A stretch of 64,000 bases of DNA from Lota lota (Eukaryota; Chordata; Actinopteri; Gadiformes; Lotidae): positions 779,257 through 843,256 of the forward strand of contig JACYXH010000692.1 of assembly GCA_026745465.1 (NCBI GenBank), written 5' to 3'. Of the stretch, positions 1-40,149 are shown piece by piece (the first letter of the stretch is position 1; each line of letters starts with the position of its first letter). Both the position numbers and the translations under genes were made by a program. The notes under the pieces were generated by a model. That model worked only from the letters and a program-made list of their open reading frames with translations. It had not been told where the DNA came from and did no database searches.

Positions 1-156
1 TTAGTCTGCTAACTGGATGATACCTTTTTTAGACGACAGCGCATTATCTACACGATTTAAATGTCAGATAAATGACCAAAACATATAATTAATGATCTTT
101 GGATTTAAATAAAGCCTCTTTACAATGTGTTTTTGTAATTCTTTACCGTAAACCAA

Positions 157-165
157 ACCGGAAGT
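157..165 (+). promoter_or_regulatory. ETS-type site in the probable ssrp1 promoter
   Basis: The sequence reads ACCGGAAGT, a close match to the ETS/GABP consensus, in a CG-containing stretch about 0.8 kb upstream of the ssrp1 start codon. A CRE-like TGACGTAG follows at about 192. A good splice donor (GGTAAGG near 253) and a pyrimidine-rich acceptor ending at 951 suggest a 5'-UTR intron, so transcription would start upstream of about 253. This is inference from motifs only. The remaining bases up to 977 show no coding exon I can support. Confidence 0.35.
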
Positions 166-977
166 AAATCCACTCGTAGGGATTCTTTCCTGTGACGTAG
201 GCGCTAGGCCCTGATGCTACACGCGGGAAACAAAGTCTACTGATCACATTGACGGTAAGGGAAGTTTCTATCACACTTTTATGTGTTTGAGATTTGTTTT
301 TTATATTCGTTTGAGAAAAAATCAGAACATTAAGCAATATGCTCTTCCCCGATTAATTTGAAACTACCCAGTATGCTATTTAACTGAATGTGATTTTATT
401 CTCTTCACTGGCCTTGTTTGACTTGACGCTCGATTTCATATTCAAAGCCTTTACAAATGGATGACTTTATCTTACAGTATGTTTTATATATATATTGGCC
501 AAACATGGTGTTGTAGGTCGACAATGCGTGCCTAGAAGGTGTCAAACTACAATCGACAAGTCAGTGTTGGCCTGGCTATTGTGAACGTAGTAACGTTACA
601 TGGTCAGCAGTTATGCACGGCAGCTATGTTAAATTTGTTTTTACCATTCATATTTTATTAGAAATCTGAATTGATAGAAAAATAGCTGTGTCGATCGATC
701 AGCTTTGCCATTGGCTATGTTAGGGAGCTAATTTGACTGAACGACAATCTATATTGCATGTGCAGATATGGGCACAAAGAGTGACACTGCTCATCATCCT
801 TTCATCATAAGCATTGAACTTGACTTTTGGGTATGTGACCAACAGTGCAGCCGCAATCAGACCAAGGCTCTATATTAGTATTTCAAAAAGACAACAATGG
901 CAAAATAATTGGCACATTCTTTGTTCGGCTTTACATTTTCTCCTCTATTAGTAAAACAGTCGTCGTCTGTGGTCGAG

Positions 978-17496
<16,519 letters not shown>

Positions 17497-17712
17497 ACAC
17501 ACACAGCACACACACTCTTCTAGCCATTAAATACGCAACTCAAGGACCAAGCCTTTGTACTCCTACTCTGTGTGCGTGTGTCTCCTGCAAAACCCATCAC
17601 TGTTGCTTAGGAATCCAGACGGCAAGAAAACAGTGGACTTTGGTTACGTCTTAATTTCCCGCTTTTTTAGTTTTTTAAATTCCATTCTAAATTGTTACCT
17701 TGAATGACAGCC

Positions 17713-17718
17713 ATTAAA
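17713..17718 (+). terminator. Probable ssrp1 polyadenylation signal (ATTAAA)
   Basis: ATTAAA lies 217 bp after the ssrp1 stop codon. Another ATTAAA occurs near 18018, after a T-rich run, and could serve a longer 3' UTR. Motif-based only. Confidence 0.5.
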
Positions 17719-17799
17719 AAGAGTTTATGACAACTTTGATATGAACACATTCTGGAGTTGCGTTATTCTGCTGTCATCGCTACAAAACTGTTATACTGG

Positions 17800-20700
17800 C
17801 TTACCAAAATGCCCTTAATTCTAAGAGGTAGTTTTCATGGTGCACATGGGGTTGGTTCTAGATGTATAGCATTGAAAAAACTGCACCAGCTATTATAAGT
17901 TGTGTACTGGGTAGGAGGAAAATTAGTAGCTATTTTGTTTGTTTCTTGTTTTAATGTAAGAACTTGAAATACAACCCAGTGTGGGTTTTGTGTTTTTCAT
18001 TTTTTTTTTTTCAGACTGATTAAATGAATCGTTTTTGTAACAAGTGTTTGTTCGGGGCTTCTATTTAGTTGCTTATAGAGCTCTTGCGTTAAAGATCAGA
18101 ATAACCTATTTTAATCATAATGGCAGAGGTGCTGACAAGAGCTGTCTTGAAAAATGGTACCCTGAATACCATCCTGATCACGTGACTTCACATTCTGTCT
18201 CGCTGCACGAATCAGTCTGAACTAGCCGCCCACATCGATTTAAGTGGGAAGGATTGCCCTGAGAGACAAGCTCCATCAGCCAATCAGCGTAACAAAACGT
18301 GACGCCATCACGGCGCGCTTTTCAAACGGAATAAGGAAGAACGGCAAAAACGTCTTTACCGCCGAGAAACTCCTGTAGTGCATCGTCATGTTGTTTAATA
18401 GTTGTTATTAAGTCTTCGTGCAATAACAGATTATTCTGGCTGTATTTACTAATGTTGACGATACCGCGCGTTGCTTCGAGTGACGCAATTACGGCGGCAG
18501 CCTGTATTTTACGTAAACAACGATGCAGTCCCCGATTGGCCCCGATTACATGGTAATTTCTGTAAATTGATGTGGACGGCTAGAGTTCCAGACTGACCCG
18601 TGTAACGATGTCGAATGTGAGGTCATGTTCTCAAGGCTAGAAGAATGGCACATGTATTGTGAATAGGTCTTATCACAATGTAGGAGTGTTTGAACTTTGT
18701 CAAAACAGGGTACACTACATCAAAAGATCTTCACCACCAGTGTCTTCCCATCCAGTGAAGCCCACTCAAATGAAACAACCCAACAGCCAAGTTAAATGAC
18801 TCACTTCTGACACCAAACGCGCACAAACTCTGCATCTCCTTATCCTGGTTTGTGTTGGCATACAGTCTTCTCCTGCAATGCAATGTCATCTTCAAGGACA
18901 CCGTTTGAGGCCATTTAACCAGGCAGGCTGGCTACTCAGGCCAAAAGAGTGGAGGAGGTTAAAGCTTACTGGCTTTGGGGAAAGCACTACTATATTCCTG
19001 TTGAGTGTGGCTTTTAAGAGCCAGGAACTCCACTTATGTTCAGACAACCTCCATTCCAAGCAGGAGACAGTGGTTTGTTGGAGACCAGGTGGTGGTGCTC
19101 TTGCCCCTCCCCGTTCCTCGTCAATATCCTGCCCCGGCAGCTCTTGTCCAGAAACGGTCACACACTGACAACAAATGACACTGGGTCATTTGTTGTCATG
19201 TGGTTGATGGCTTAACAGATTTTTTTTCAAGGACTACTGGTTGTGCTTAAGATACGTTGGTTTATGTTTCCCATGTTAAACTACCACTTTTATGTTGGAT
19301 GTGTGTGAGACTTGGGTTCTAATGAACTATAATATATCTAATGATAACCCTGTGTGTAGGTGACAATGGGAGAAGGGTCTAGCTTAGTGGTTCCTAACCT
19401 TTGACTCAAGGTTAGGGTGACCAGACGTCCCCGTTTTCCGGGGAGAGTCCCCATTTCTGGTGGCCTGTCCCCGACTGGAGCTGTCCCTAGAAACGACAGT
19501 TGGTAATTAGTCTCAAGTCTATCTGGTAGGCTGTGACGTGACCTCGTTAAGCGAGGGGCTATCTATCGACTTTATACCATAAGCAGGCGTGGCTGATTAT
19601 AAACAATAGACTATGAATACAATATAGAAAAATTACCTGTTAGAGTAGCTACTTTGTATTGTTGGCTGGTTTACCAAAGCTTAAAACGCAACATAATAAA
19701 CCATAGGGCATGTAGGCATCTGTGCCAAATCATTTACTACAGTAATACATATACCATGATATGAATAGGCAAAATGTCAGTACTTTTTTGTGTGTGTGTG
19801 TCTTTCTCAAGAGTGTTATCCCATGTACCACCTGCAGTACCCTCGCGTACCATTTGTACTGGTCTAGCTGCAGAACTCCAGGCTCGGGACCTTTCTGGTC
19901 CCGAGTTTGGACCACGAAGTGACGTCTGAAATTGTATGCCAGAAGGGACGATACGATCATTCCTTAAACAAACAGAATCTTGTTAACTATTTACATCAGT
20001 TACGAGGCGAATATTCAGTGTTTCCCAGTAAGAATCCATATTTAGACATTTCAATTATAATAGAACTTCACACACTTTTTAATCCAAGTGTAAAACTGTT
20101 CAGCATATGACCGTTTTTGGACCAGAGGTATTATAAGTGGGTGCACATTCTGTTATACATCCATGTTTTGCAAACTTCCTGTTGTGAAATGACTTGCAGG
20201 CCTATATGCAAAAGGAGAAATTTGGCACATAGGCCTACATAGGGAAAGGTCCTTTATTCTGCCGGCTTGACAGCACAGGGAAAATGCCACCACACGTGAC
20301 AAGGATCCTACTATGGGTTGAGTGACTTAAGTTTATGCAAGAAGAGGCCTTGATTTATCATTTGGTGAATTGCAGCCAAGTCTTTTTTTAATCCCCTTTT
20401 ATCTGATTATGAATTTGACCCATAGGCTGATGGCTTGTGTAAATTGTGTTCATAACAGAATATACATCAATTATAATTCAACAGACCTTTTCCCATGGAT
20501 TAGATTCTTCTAAGTTTTGTCCTTCATATGTTACACAGTAAACCTTCTACTATGGATTTGCTGAATTTTAATTTGAAGAATTTGGTCCATATCAGACCGA
20601 AAGTAGATTTCGTTATTTATGCTGGCTTGACACTGGTACATATAATAGTTATTTATTAACGTTAAGCACGATACAACAACATACATAAATAGATGGGTCC

Positions 20701-23230
20701 CAGCGCTGGAGGTGCTGGGATGCTGGATCTATGCAGCGGGATTGGAGGAACATAGAGCATGTTTACCCGGGACTATTTCCTGTACGATAGCGATGATGAC
20801 GAATATCTGGTTTCCTCTTTTTTCTGCCTTTGACCTAACCCCGCGCCGCACTGCACAGCTGCTAATTGCGTTGGGAATCTAAAGTGTGTTAATGCGGCTC
20901 GAGCTTTATGTTACGGCTAACTGACCACAAACTTAATGGATCCACTTAGACAAAAGAAGAAGAAAAACGAGATGAAGACTTCTTGTCCATGGTCCCAGGA
21001 CACACACATCCCTATACCGCCACATTAAAATGTATGTGAGGCCATTAGTAAGAGAGATCCCTAGAGATATAGTGCACTTAAAAGACAATATGATATAGGC
21101 ACTTTTGAGTAGAAAGAAAATGAGAATAACAGACAGGAGTCTGTTATTGAAGTGGTATTTGAAGTGGTACCGGTTTTCAAAATGTAAAATGCGAGATTAA
21201 CTTTTCGCCACTTTGGCAATTTGTTTACTTTCCCGTGGTGTTATGAATCAATGACGCAAACACTCATAATTCTGAATGAGTTTATTGAGAAATCCAGGTT
21301 ATTGTGGGCCTTCCTAGAACCATGCATGGTCAATTATGGGAGTTACGGGGTGTGTACTCTAAACTTGTTCCCATGCGTTCAGTTGTGCTAGGTCCTCTGC
21401 CTATAGCTCTGGGGACCTGGAGTTCCTTATGGAATCCACATATGACCTACGGAAAGAGTGTGTCAGAGACACCAAAAGAGACTGCAGGGACTACCACAGC
21501 TCTGACCTCAGACGCATGTGGGAGAAATAGCACATACACATCCATGGAGCTGAAGTGGAGAGGGCTTCCTGCTTCAAGTTCCTCACTGTTTAAATCAAAG
21601 ATGACCTCACCAGGTCCAGGCACGCGGACTCAATGGAAAAGATGCCCAGAAGTGCCCATACTTCCTAAGGAGACTCAAGAACATTGGCATGTCTGCCAAA
21701 ACCCTCACTAACTTTTACAGGTACACCATTGAGAGTGTCCTCTCTGGATCCATTGCTGAATCACACGATACCTTAGGAAAGCATAGACAATCATAAAAGA
21801 CTTACGCCACCCAGGATATCAACTGTTTACAATTCTTCCATCTGGTATGCATTAGATACAGGCATACGGCCTGCCAGACTCACAAACCATTTTCCCTCCA
21901 GGGCATCATGCTTCTCAACCAGCAGCAGTAATACTATTGATCATATTTATCACATGAATACTCCTACACATGCTCTGATCACTTGTGCATTAAATGTACA
22001 TGACCTACATTTGATATATTCATTGGCACACCTCCGACTTTAATTTATAATATTTAATGTTGATATTCTTTATTGTCCATTCATACTTTCCCTTTGTTTA
22101 TAACCACTGGAATACATATGCTTTGTTCCACATTTTTACAATCTCTGGAAAGCATGCTCGTGTTTTATTTTTATTTTGTTGATCTTTTGCTATTTTTTTA
22201 GATTACTTGTGGCCCTTTTTAATAATTTGATATCTTCTTGCTAATGCCTTCTATGTATTCTTTTCATGCCATATCACAAGGAATTTCACTGTTCAGAATG
22301 ACCCTGTGTTATACTATGCATGACAAATAAAACACTTTGACATTGACTCAGTGTACACAGATTTTCAACATTCTCAACATTCTCGCTGAGCATTCATTTG
22401 CACCTGCATGTGCACCCTGGCCTGCAGATGTCCTAAACAAAATACTTAAAACCTCACCCCATCACTACCTCATGAAGGAATTCAACCATCCTTTACAACA
22501 AATTTGACTATGGATAAAGTGTATCATAAAGACTGTTATACTTGTAATAATCTCCATGCTTTGTAACAGATCATTGGGTATAAAGTGGACATGTTTCCTC
22601 CACAGCTCTGTGTGTGTGTGTTACACAGACCCATTAAAACTGGATGGCTTTTCAAGCAACCCAAACTAAAAATACTATATTTTTGTATATATATTTTATA
22701 TATTTTTAAAATACTATATTGTTTCACTATTGCACCGGAAAACCCTGTGTGCAGTCTAGAACCAGCAAATAGGTGGTGTGCACCACACGTGACAGGTCAA
22801 GTTCCATCAGGTGGACAGAATGGAGAAATGCAATCCTGCCTATTTCGTTGTGAACATATTGAGATTTGTTGAGATTTGAGCATAAGTACATATGTGTGTG
22901 TATTGAGAGAGAGAAAGAGAGTGGCTGTGTCCGGGAGGAGGGAGATTCAGTCTATTAGACCCTCCCTTTCGGGGGAGGGGGCTAATCGGGTGGTCCAGTT
23001 CATTAGACCAGAAAGGTTGGAAGAGGGAAGGGTAAAGTACCATCTTTGGCAGTAACCACATTGTGATAGGCAATAAGAAGGAAGGTGGGTTTGTGTGGGA
23101 GAGAGAGAAAAAGAGTCCATCTTTCCTTCCATTTGTCCATTTGTCCTTTAACACTTGGGTTGGGATATATTCTCTAGAGATTATTATTATTATTATTATA
23201 GAGGACGAAAAGCACTTGGGAGACGTAACC
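17800..23230. other. Intergenic region between ssrp1 and p2rx3
   Basis: No host gene is supportable here. Around 18180-18560 the sequence is richer in CG and holds CCAATCAG and TGACGCCATCAC motifs, so an enhancer or orphan promoter is possible. At about 19415-19500 there is a repeat-like block (GTGACCAGACGTCCCCGTTT) typical of dispersed elements. A degraded LINE 3' end lies at 21304-22340. The p2rx3 5' UTR probably lies just upstream of 23231, but no clear TATA box or transcription start was identified. Confidence 0.5.
21304..22340 (+). mobile_element. Degraded 3' end of an L2/CR1-type LINE
   Basis: The conceptual translation near 21660-21760 contains LRRLKNIGMSAKTLTNFYRY then TIESVLSGSI, the pattern typical of the C-terminal part of L2/CR1-like LINE reverse transcriptases (LRRLK..G......FYR..IESVL). 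The 3' part ends with CACAAGGAATTTCACTG and a TGACAAATAAAACAC tail, as these LINEs often do. The frame is interrupted and the 5' part is absent, so it is a dead 5'-truncated copy. The exact clade is uncertain. Confidence 0.6.
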
Positions 23231-34035
<10,805 letters not shown>

Positions 34036-34874
34036 TCATGTGAATTTGTCAAGTGTTACCCAGTCATCATGGTCAGGTTTCTTTGTCTTCTGACTTTGCT
34101 GTTGGTTTCCACAAGCCCGGCATACCTCGGCCAGGTTTTCTGTCAAAACATTAGTGTGTCATTTAATTATTTAAACAATCTACTGCATATGGTGATTATT
34201 TGCAGCCAACACATACCTGATTCAGCGACGAGCCTACAAGCTATCTCCAGTCTCAGTTGATGAATTCCATCCTGATCGGTGCTGAAGTTCAATTCCTGAT
34301 CCTGTAGAACAAGCTCTGCAACCTACATAAAATAGTGCCATCAGTGAAAGTTCACAGCTGAGTCTACAGGGAGTCAGTACATGGATAGTTAGACTCATAT
34401 CTTGCAGACTATTGCACCACAGGAAGTAGCATCTCTTTGATGAGGATTGCTTTGTGTCACACAAGTCCACCTTGAGAGGTTAACACCTCTGTGCCTCATG
34501 AAAGCTCTGTAGAATACAAAATAGCTCTTAGTAACCAATAACGTTTTCCAATATAATTGTTTTTGCTATTGAACTTGCCTTGTGACATCTCTGCATTTGT
34601 TCAGTTGGTCAGCTGTTGTACCAAAAGGGTCTATGTACAGAGACTTATTGTCCTTTGGATACATAACCTTTACAATATATGCAAGTTATTAAAGTAATTC
34701 CAAGATAATCTATAATAATAAGTGTCCAATCGTGTCGGTCACACACTGGTCCAATGAGCAGGTCATAGTCTAATGGTTCCGGCTTACAAATATATATATT
34801 TGAAATACATTATTATGAAATACAGGTTGACTGCAAATCAATTGTTGGTATTTCACCTTTTTAATCCACTAAAT

Positions 34875-37048
34875 CAGGCATGGGAAAACTACGGCCCACG
34901 GGCCATGTAACTTGTTCAAACTATATTATTAAATTTGATTATTATTAAATCGCATTCATTTTGACTTGCCCGCAATTGCCGCGGAACTTGTTTCTCCAAT
35001 GTTTCCAAACGCACGAACTTTTTTCACGTTGCACACTGAGCCCTCCTGTAAAAATGAGCGGACCAAAGAAAAGAGGACAGTGAGTGCCGAGTGTTTAAGG
35101 AGTGGACAGCAAAATATTTTTTTCACTGATGTCCGATCAACGGCTGTATGTCTGATATGCCAGGAAACTGTTGCAGTTTTTAAAGAATACAACACCAGCC
35201 GTCACTTTGCAACGAAGCATGCTAACTATGCTAGCAAGCTGTCAACGCAAGAACGGGCGGCTACTGCGGAGAGGTTGATGGCTAATTGACTCGGCAACAA
35301 ACTGCGATTCAAGAGTCCAGTACCAAGGCAAGTTTTCTGCTAGCATTGAAATTAACAAAGCCTAGCAAGCCTTTCTCAGAAGGCGAGTTTTTGAAAGACT
35401 GCATGAAAGAGACAGCAGGCCTCTTATGTCCGGAGAGCAAAAGCAAGTTTGAAAAGATCCGTTAATCACGAAGGACAGTGACTCGCCGTGTGGAACTGAT
35501 TGATGAAGATATTGCCAGCGGGTTAAACAAAAAGGCAGAGTCCTTTACCTTCTATTCATAAGCACTGGCTGAAAGTAACGACGTAAAATACACTGCTCAG
35601 CTCCTATTTTTTCTTCGAGGGATTAACGAAGGTTTTGAGGTAACGGATGAGCTTTTAACCATGAAAGGAAAGACGCGGGGAGAGGACTTATATGACAGGG
35701 TGTCTGCTGTCGTCGAGAGAATGAAGCTGCCTAAACTTGCCAATGTCACCACGGATGGATCGCCAAATGTAACTGGAAAACATGTCGGGCTGCTGAAAAG
35801 AATCCAGGATAAAGTGAAAGAGGAAATCCCTGACCAGGATGTTATTTTCCTTCACTGCGTCATTCATCAGGAATCTCTATGTAAGTCTGTATCGCTGCTT
35901 AATCACGTGGTGAATCCAGTAGTAAAACGTGTGAACTTTATACGAGCGAGGGGACTCCAGCACCGTCATTTCATCACGTTCCTGGAGGAAAGCGATGCGG
36001 ATCCCCAGGACTTACTTTACCACTCTCGTGTCCGCTGGTTAAGTTTGGCTTAAGTGTTGCAAAGAGTGTGGGAGCTCCAAGAGGAGATTGGCGCATTTTT
36101 GGAGTTAGTGGGGGGAAATCCGACGAATCTCCTGAGTTGAATGACAAGAACTGGCTTTGCGACTTTGGTTTGCAGTGGACATATTTTCCCACATGAACGA
36201 GCTGAACGTGAAGCTACAAGGGAAAGATCAGCTTGTCTGGAGTGTACGACATGCCTTCAAATCTAAGATGACTTTATTCTCCAGACAAATTTCAAACAAA
36301 TCTTTTGCTCATTGCCCCCACACTAGCCGCGCAGAAAGAGGCCACCCGAAACGCGAATAAGTACAACAGATCACTGGACGACCTGCACAGAGAATTCTGC
36401 CGTCGGTTCTCTGATTTAGAAAAAATTGACAAGTCACTTCAGCTGGTGTCCTGTCCCCTGTCACACGACCCCGAAACAGCACCACATGACCTGCAACTGG
36501 AACTGATCGATCTTCAGTCAGACTCTATCTTAAAGGAGAAGTTTAACTCTCTTAAACTGAATGAATTTTATGCTTCACTCAACGAAGCCACGTTTCCAAA
36601 CCTCCAGAGGACGGCACAGAAGATGCTGGCGTTGTTTGGCTCCCTACTTGTGGGAGCAGACGTTCAGTGTCATGAACATCAACAAAACCCGTCACAGATC
36701 CAAGTTAACTGACCAGCACCTCAGATCCATCCTGAGAATTGCCACAACAAAACTAACTCCAGACTTTGTTGCACTGGTAAAAATGGGACACCAACAACAC
36801 TGTTCCCACTGAAATTGAACGTGAGTTTCCCTACTGTTATGACATACATGCATTTGTAAAATAATTTGTACAATAAGCTTTGCATATTCATGTTTTGCTG
36901 CCTGTTAAAGGTCAAAACCTTTTATATAATAGTTTTTACATGTCATTTGCATTAGTACACATAAACACTCCATCCATCTGCTCCTCGCCCCCCTGTCAAA
37001 TTTTAGAACTCAGTGTGGCCCGGGAGTCAAAAAGTTTGCCCACTCCTG
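34875..37048 (+). mobile_element. hAT transposon (GTF2IRD2/ZBED-like transposase) inserted in the Ulp1-like exon
   Basis: Length 2,174 bp. The left terminus CAGGCATGGGAAAACT and right terminus (inverse CAGGAGTGGGCAAACT) match at most positions. The 8-bp target duplications are CACTAAAT (34867-34874) and CCCTAAAT (37049-37056), 7 of 8 identical, as expected for hAT. One transposase gene lies on the + strand. Because it splits an exon of the integrase-Ulp1 relic, it arrived later than that gene. Confidence 0.92.
34957..36812 (+). pseudogene. hAT transposase of the GTF2IRD2/Charlie8-like type, broken
   Basis: A BED-like zinc finger region (CLICQETVAVFKEYNTSRH, with HFATKH) opens the protein. 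The catalytic-domain blocks VTTDGSPNVTGKHVGLLKR, FLHCVIHQESLCKSVSLLNH and LLYHSRVRWLSL follow. It ends with the hAT dimerisation region SVMNINKTRHRSKLTDQHLR. These blocks match the transposase-derived part of GTF2IRD2-like proteins. Reading is interrupted at several points: an in-frame TGA at 35287-35289, further stops between about 35465 and 35565, a TAA at 36051-36053, and frame changes around 36100-36360 and 36680. It is therefore not functional. The human GTF2IRD2 fusion shows that this type of transposase can be captured by a host gene, but nothing here suggests capture. Confidence 0.9.
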
Positions 37049-37624
37049 CCCTAAATGATCCTTTCCATATTGCTGTCATTTGGAAGGAGTCAACTAAAAA
37101 TATCTTGCGGCCACTTGTCTTGCGCACCTTCTCAATGACCATATGAAGGAATGCAGTCAATACCTAACATGCAAATGTTCTCATATTACCTACTGTGGCA
37201 TAAAAATCCAAGCCTCTTTGGAAATACACAAATTAATATACTTACCTCACTCTCCACCTCCCGGCCAGGTGCCAGATTTTCTAAATCTGTGGCAAAGAGC
37301 TTATATGGCCCCACAACACACCTTGTCTTTTGCCACTCCAGATGTCTGATATTACTGACATGTATAAGATAAAGAAATATAATAAGATAGACTTTCCCCC
37401 ACAAGCCTGTAAGTATGTTACACAATGTGTAAGCCACCAATTGTATTTATAGATATCATCCCATGTCCAGGGATGCGCATGTGAAGATCTGTGCGCAGCA
37501 CATCAATTTTGGTTGTAAAGGAAAATTGTGCCAACATCAATACTTACATTCGTCTGAGCTTCTGAGGGGCAGCGAGAATTCCAGGGCTGTTGCGGGGCAA
37601 GAAGGTCCATCAGTGGAACTTAAG

Positions 37625-38098
37625 GGAGTGGACGTACTAGGGGGAGGCTGGAGGAGTGGACGTACTAGGGGGAGGCTGGAGGAGTGGACGTACTAGTGGG
37701 AGGCTGGAGGAGTGGACGTACTAGGGGGAGGCTGGAGGAGTGGACGTACTAGGGGGAGGCTGGAGGAGTGGACGTACTAGGGGGAGGCTGGAGGAGTGGA
37801 CGTACTGGGGGGAGGCTGGAGGAGTGGACGTACTGGGGGGAGCCTGGAGGAGTGGATGTACTGGGGGGAGGCTGGAGGAGTGGACGTACTAGGGGGAGGC
37901 TGGAGGAGTGGACGTACTAGGGGGAGGCTGGAGGAGTGGACGTACTAGGGGGAGGCTGGAGGAGTGGACGTACTGGGGGGAGGCTGGAGGAGTGGACGTA
38001 CTGGGGGGGTGAGGCTGGAGGAATGGATGTGCTAGGGGGGGCGGGCTGGAGGAGTGGACGTACTGGGGGGGGGCTGGAGGACTGGAGGAGTGGACGTG
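37625..38098 (+). repeat. 28-bp minisatellite, about 17 copies
   Basis: The unit is GGAGTGGACGTACTAGGGGG followed by AGGCTGGA, with small variants (TACTGGGGGG). It lies in the proline/serine/threonine-rich part of the integrase-Ulp1 relic. On the - strand it translates to STPPA-type repeats in short stretches, but the 28-bp period is not a multiple of three. Confidence 0.95.
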
Positions 38099-40149
38099 CC
38101 ATGGGGAGACTGTACTGAAGGAGTGGTTGGTGGCGGGTGTGATGGAGGGCTGGATGGAATGCTTGATGGTGCTGGAGAAAAGGCACTAGCAGTTGTCATG
38201 TCATCTTGTAGACTCTTCCATTTCCTTGGGATTTTGGGCTGTGGTTCCAAATCTCTTTTCAGATGGTCAATGTTAATTTTTGCCATTACATTGCCTTTGA
38301 CTCCCTCCAGAGACACACTTTTCCTGTCGATTTTCAAAATGGTGAACGGCCCAAAGAACTCACACTCTAACTTGCCTCCCTTTCTTTGGTGCTGGCGAAT
38401 GTTTTTTTCTCAGGACTTTGTCCCCCACCACAAAGTGGTCATCGTCCCCTCGGATTGATTTCCTCTTCCTCACCCTGCTGCTACATTTCCCTCCACTTTC
38501 GCAACACATCCTCCAAGTTCCTTAGGTGTGGATTAATGTCCTCATTACACATTAGGGCCTCCACCCTTTGGTCACTTATCTGCAACATTGGTTTACATGT
38601 GTTACTCGAGTTGACAGAAGCACAATTATAGAAGACAAATGCACATGATTAAACAAACTCAGAACAATGTCATCATACCTGGCACTTTATGGGAACTTCA
38701 GATGGGCATCTGGCTTCCCTTCCATACAGCAAGTAATAAGGAGAGTATCTGGTAGTAAGCTGTATCTTTGTACGGAGGCCACAGACTGGGCTTGATGAAT
38801 TTATCCCAATCACTAGGGTGAGCCATTACCATTTTATTAGAAATCTCTAGAAATATAAGAGAAACATATGATGAATTGGCATTAGCATTGCATTCAAACA
38901 TACTGTGGTTTTTAATGCAGATATTGATATAGAAATACAGATCCATGCATCACCCTTGAACAGTGCCGTTAAGTCTTTCCACCAAACCATTGGTTTGTGG
39001 GTGGTATGGTGCGCAGAGACTCCTTGCGATGCCAAGTTTTTCACACAAGTCAAGGTTGACCTATGAATTTAAAGACACTTATTTTTATTTTTTTTATAAA
39101 TCAAATTGATTTAGAATCACTGTAGACTTCATGGTTAACTTCTTACAAACAAACACGCCTTTCAAGAGACTATTTGCTGGCCAAGTGCAGCCATGTGTAA
39201 AATGAATCATCCCTCTCTCAATTTAAACTTAGTTTGTTGCCGAATTCTTTGCCTCTCTCAGTCAGGATTCTTTTTGGGGCCCCGTACTTATAAAAGAAAT
39301 CCATGACGCAGTCGGCCACCTCCTCTGCCTTCTTGGTCTTCAGGGGATAGACCTCTAATCATTTGGTGAAGTAGTCCACCATCACACATATGTATACATG
39401 GCCATTGGCAGTGGTTCTCAATTTGCCCACAAGGTCCATTCCCACTAGCTGAAATGGCTCCGAGACCTGAAATGCAAAGCAAAGTCTGAATTACAAAAAA
39501 CAAACACCTGCATTAAATTATTTCCATTTCATGCAACAATTTACAATGGTGATACCACATACCACTATAGGCGTAAACTGAGTCTTGTCCTTTATAAAAT
39601 ACCACCTTTTCTGACACTCATGGCACTCAGAAATTTAACAAATGAAAAATGTGAGAAAACAGCTGACCCAATGTTTTGGTGCAGTAACAAAAATATACCT
39701 TTTATTTACTCACCCATTTCATGATGCCAGCTTTCATTCCAGGCCAGTAATATCTTTGCAGGATTGTGTGTAGTGTTTTGTCAATTCCACAATTAGCTCC
39801 AATGGGAACTGGGGTGGAACTCTACAAAGATATCACTGGCCTGCTCAGGTGTATATGAACAACCTTGGCCAGGTGATGCTTCTGATTATCACGTTTCCTT
39901 AGGCACTTGTAATAAAGTTCCCCATCTGGCAAATTAAATGTTGTCAACTCCGTTTATTTATAAAGCACATGTAAAACGATCAGGGTAGACCACCGGATGG
40001 CAAATGTTTGTGTTTGAATTGACTTACCAATTATGTGGTAACTTTCTGCTCTTTTAAGGACGTATCTCTCACCTTTGGTAAAATGTGGAGGATACACTTT
40101 GTTTCTCAAAATCCCCAAAATCTCATTGACCTTCTGAGGATCCATCGTT

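Larger units (their letters stand above)
34036..40145 (-). pseudogene. Fossil integrase plus Ulp1-like protease gene (Ginger/gypsy-integrase kin), interrupted by hAT
   Basis: An old, intron-bearing, transposon-derived gene read right to left. The N-terminal segment (39954-40145) contains VYPPHFTKGERYVLKRAE. An integrase zinc-binding part follows at 39560-39930 (YYWPGMKAGIMKW; ECHECQKRW). The integrase core lies at about 38955-39470 (LVGMDLVGKL; APYHPQTNGLVERLNG). Then come SPYYLLYGREAR (38690-38780), a basic C-terminal part (38190-38570) and a proline-rich minisatellite (37625-38098). Downstream is a Ulp1/SENP-like C48 protease part (37345-37060, then 34860-34300) with GPYKLFATDLENLAPG, RHDWTL, YIDPFG and DATSCGA, which match the family's His/Asp/Cys sites. 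GT-AG borders separate the segments. It resembles KRBA2/GIN1-like and Ginger transposon proteins. It is broken in several places in addition to the 2.2-kb hAT insertion. No terminal repeats were found. Confidence 0.7.

Noticed and set aside
37625-38098. Regular spaced repeats resembling a CRISPR array
   Set aside because: Units are contiguous without unique spacers, in a vertebrate transposon island; it is a minisatellite.
34036-40145. Intact LTR retrotransposon carrying the integrase
   Set aside because: No gag, protease-RT or flanking LTRs were found, and splice-like borders separate the integrase segments; a Ginger-like or domesticated origin fits better.
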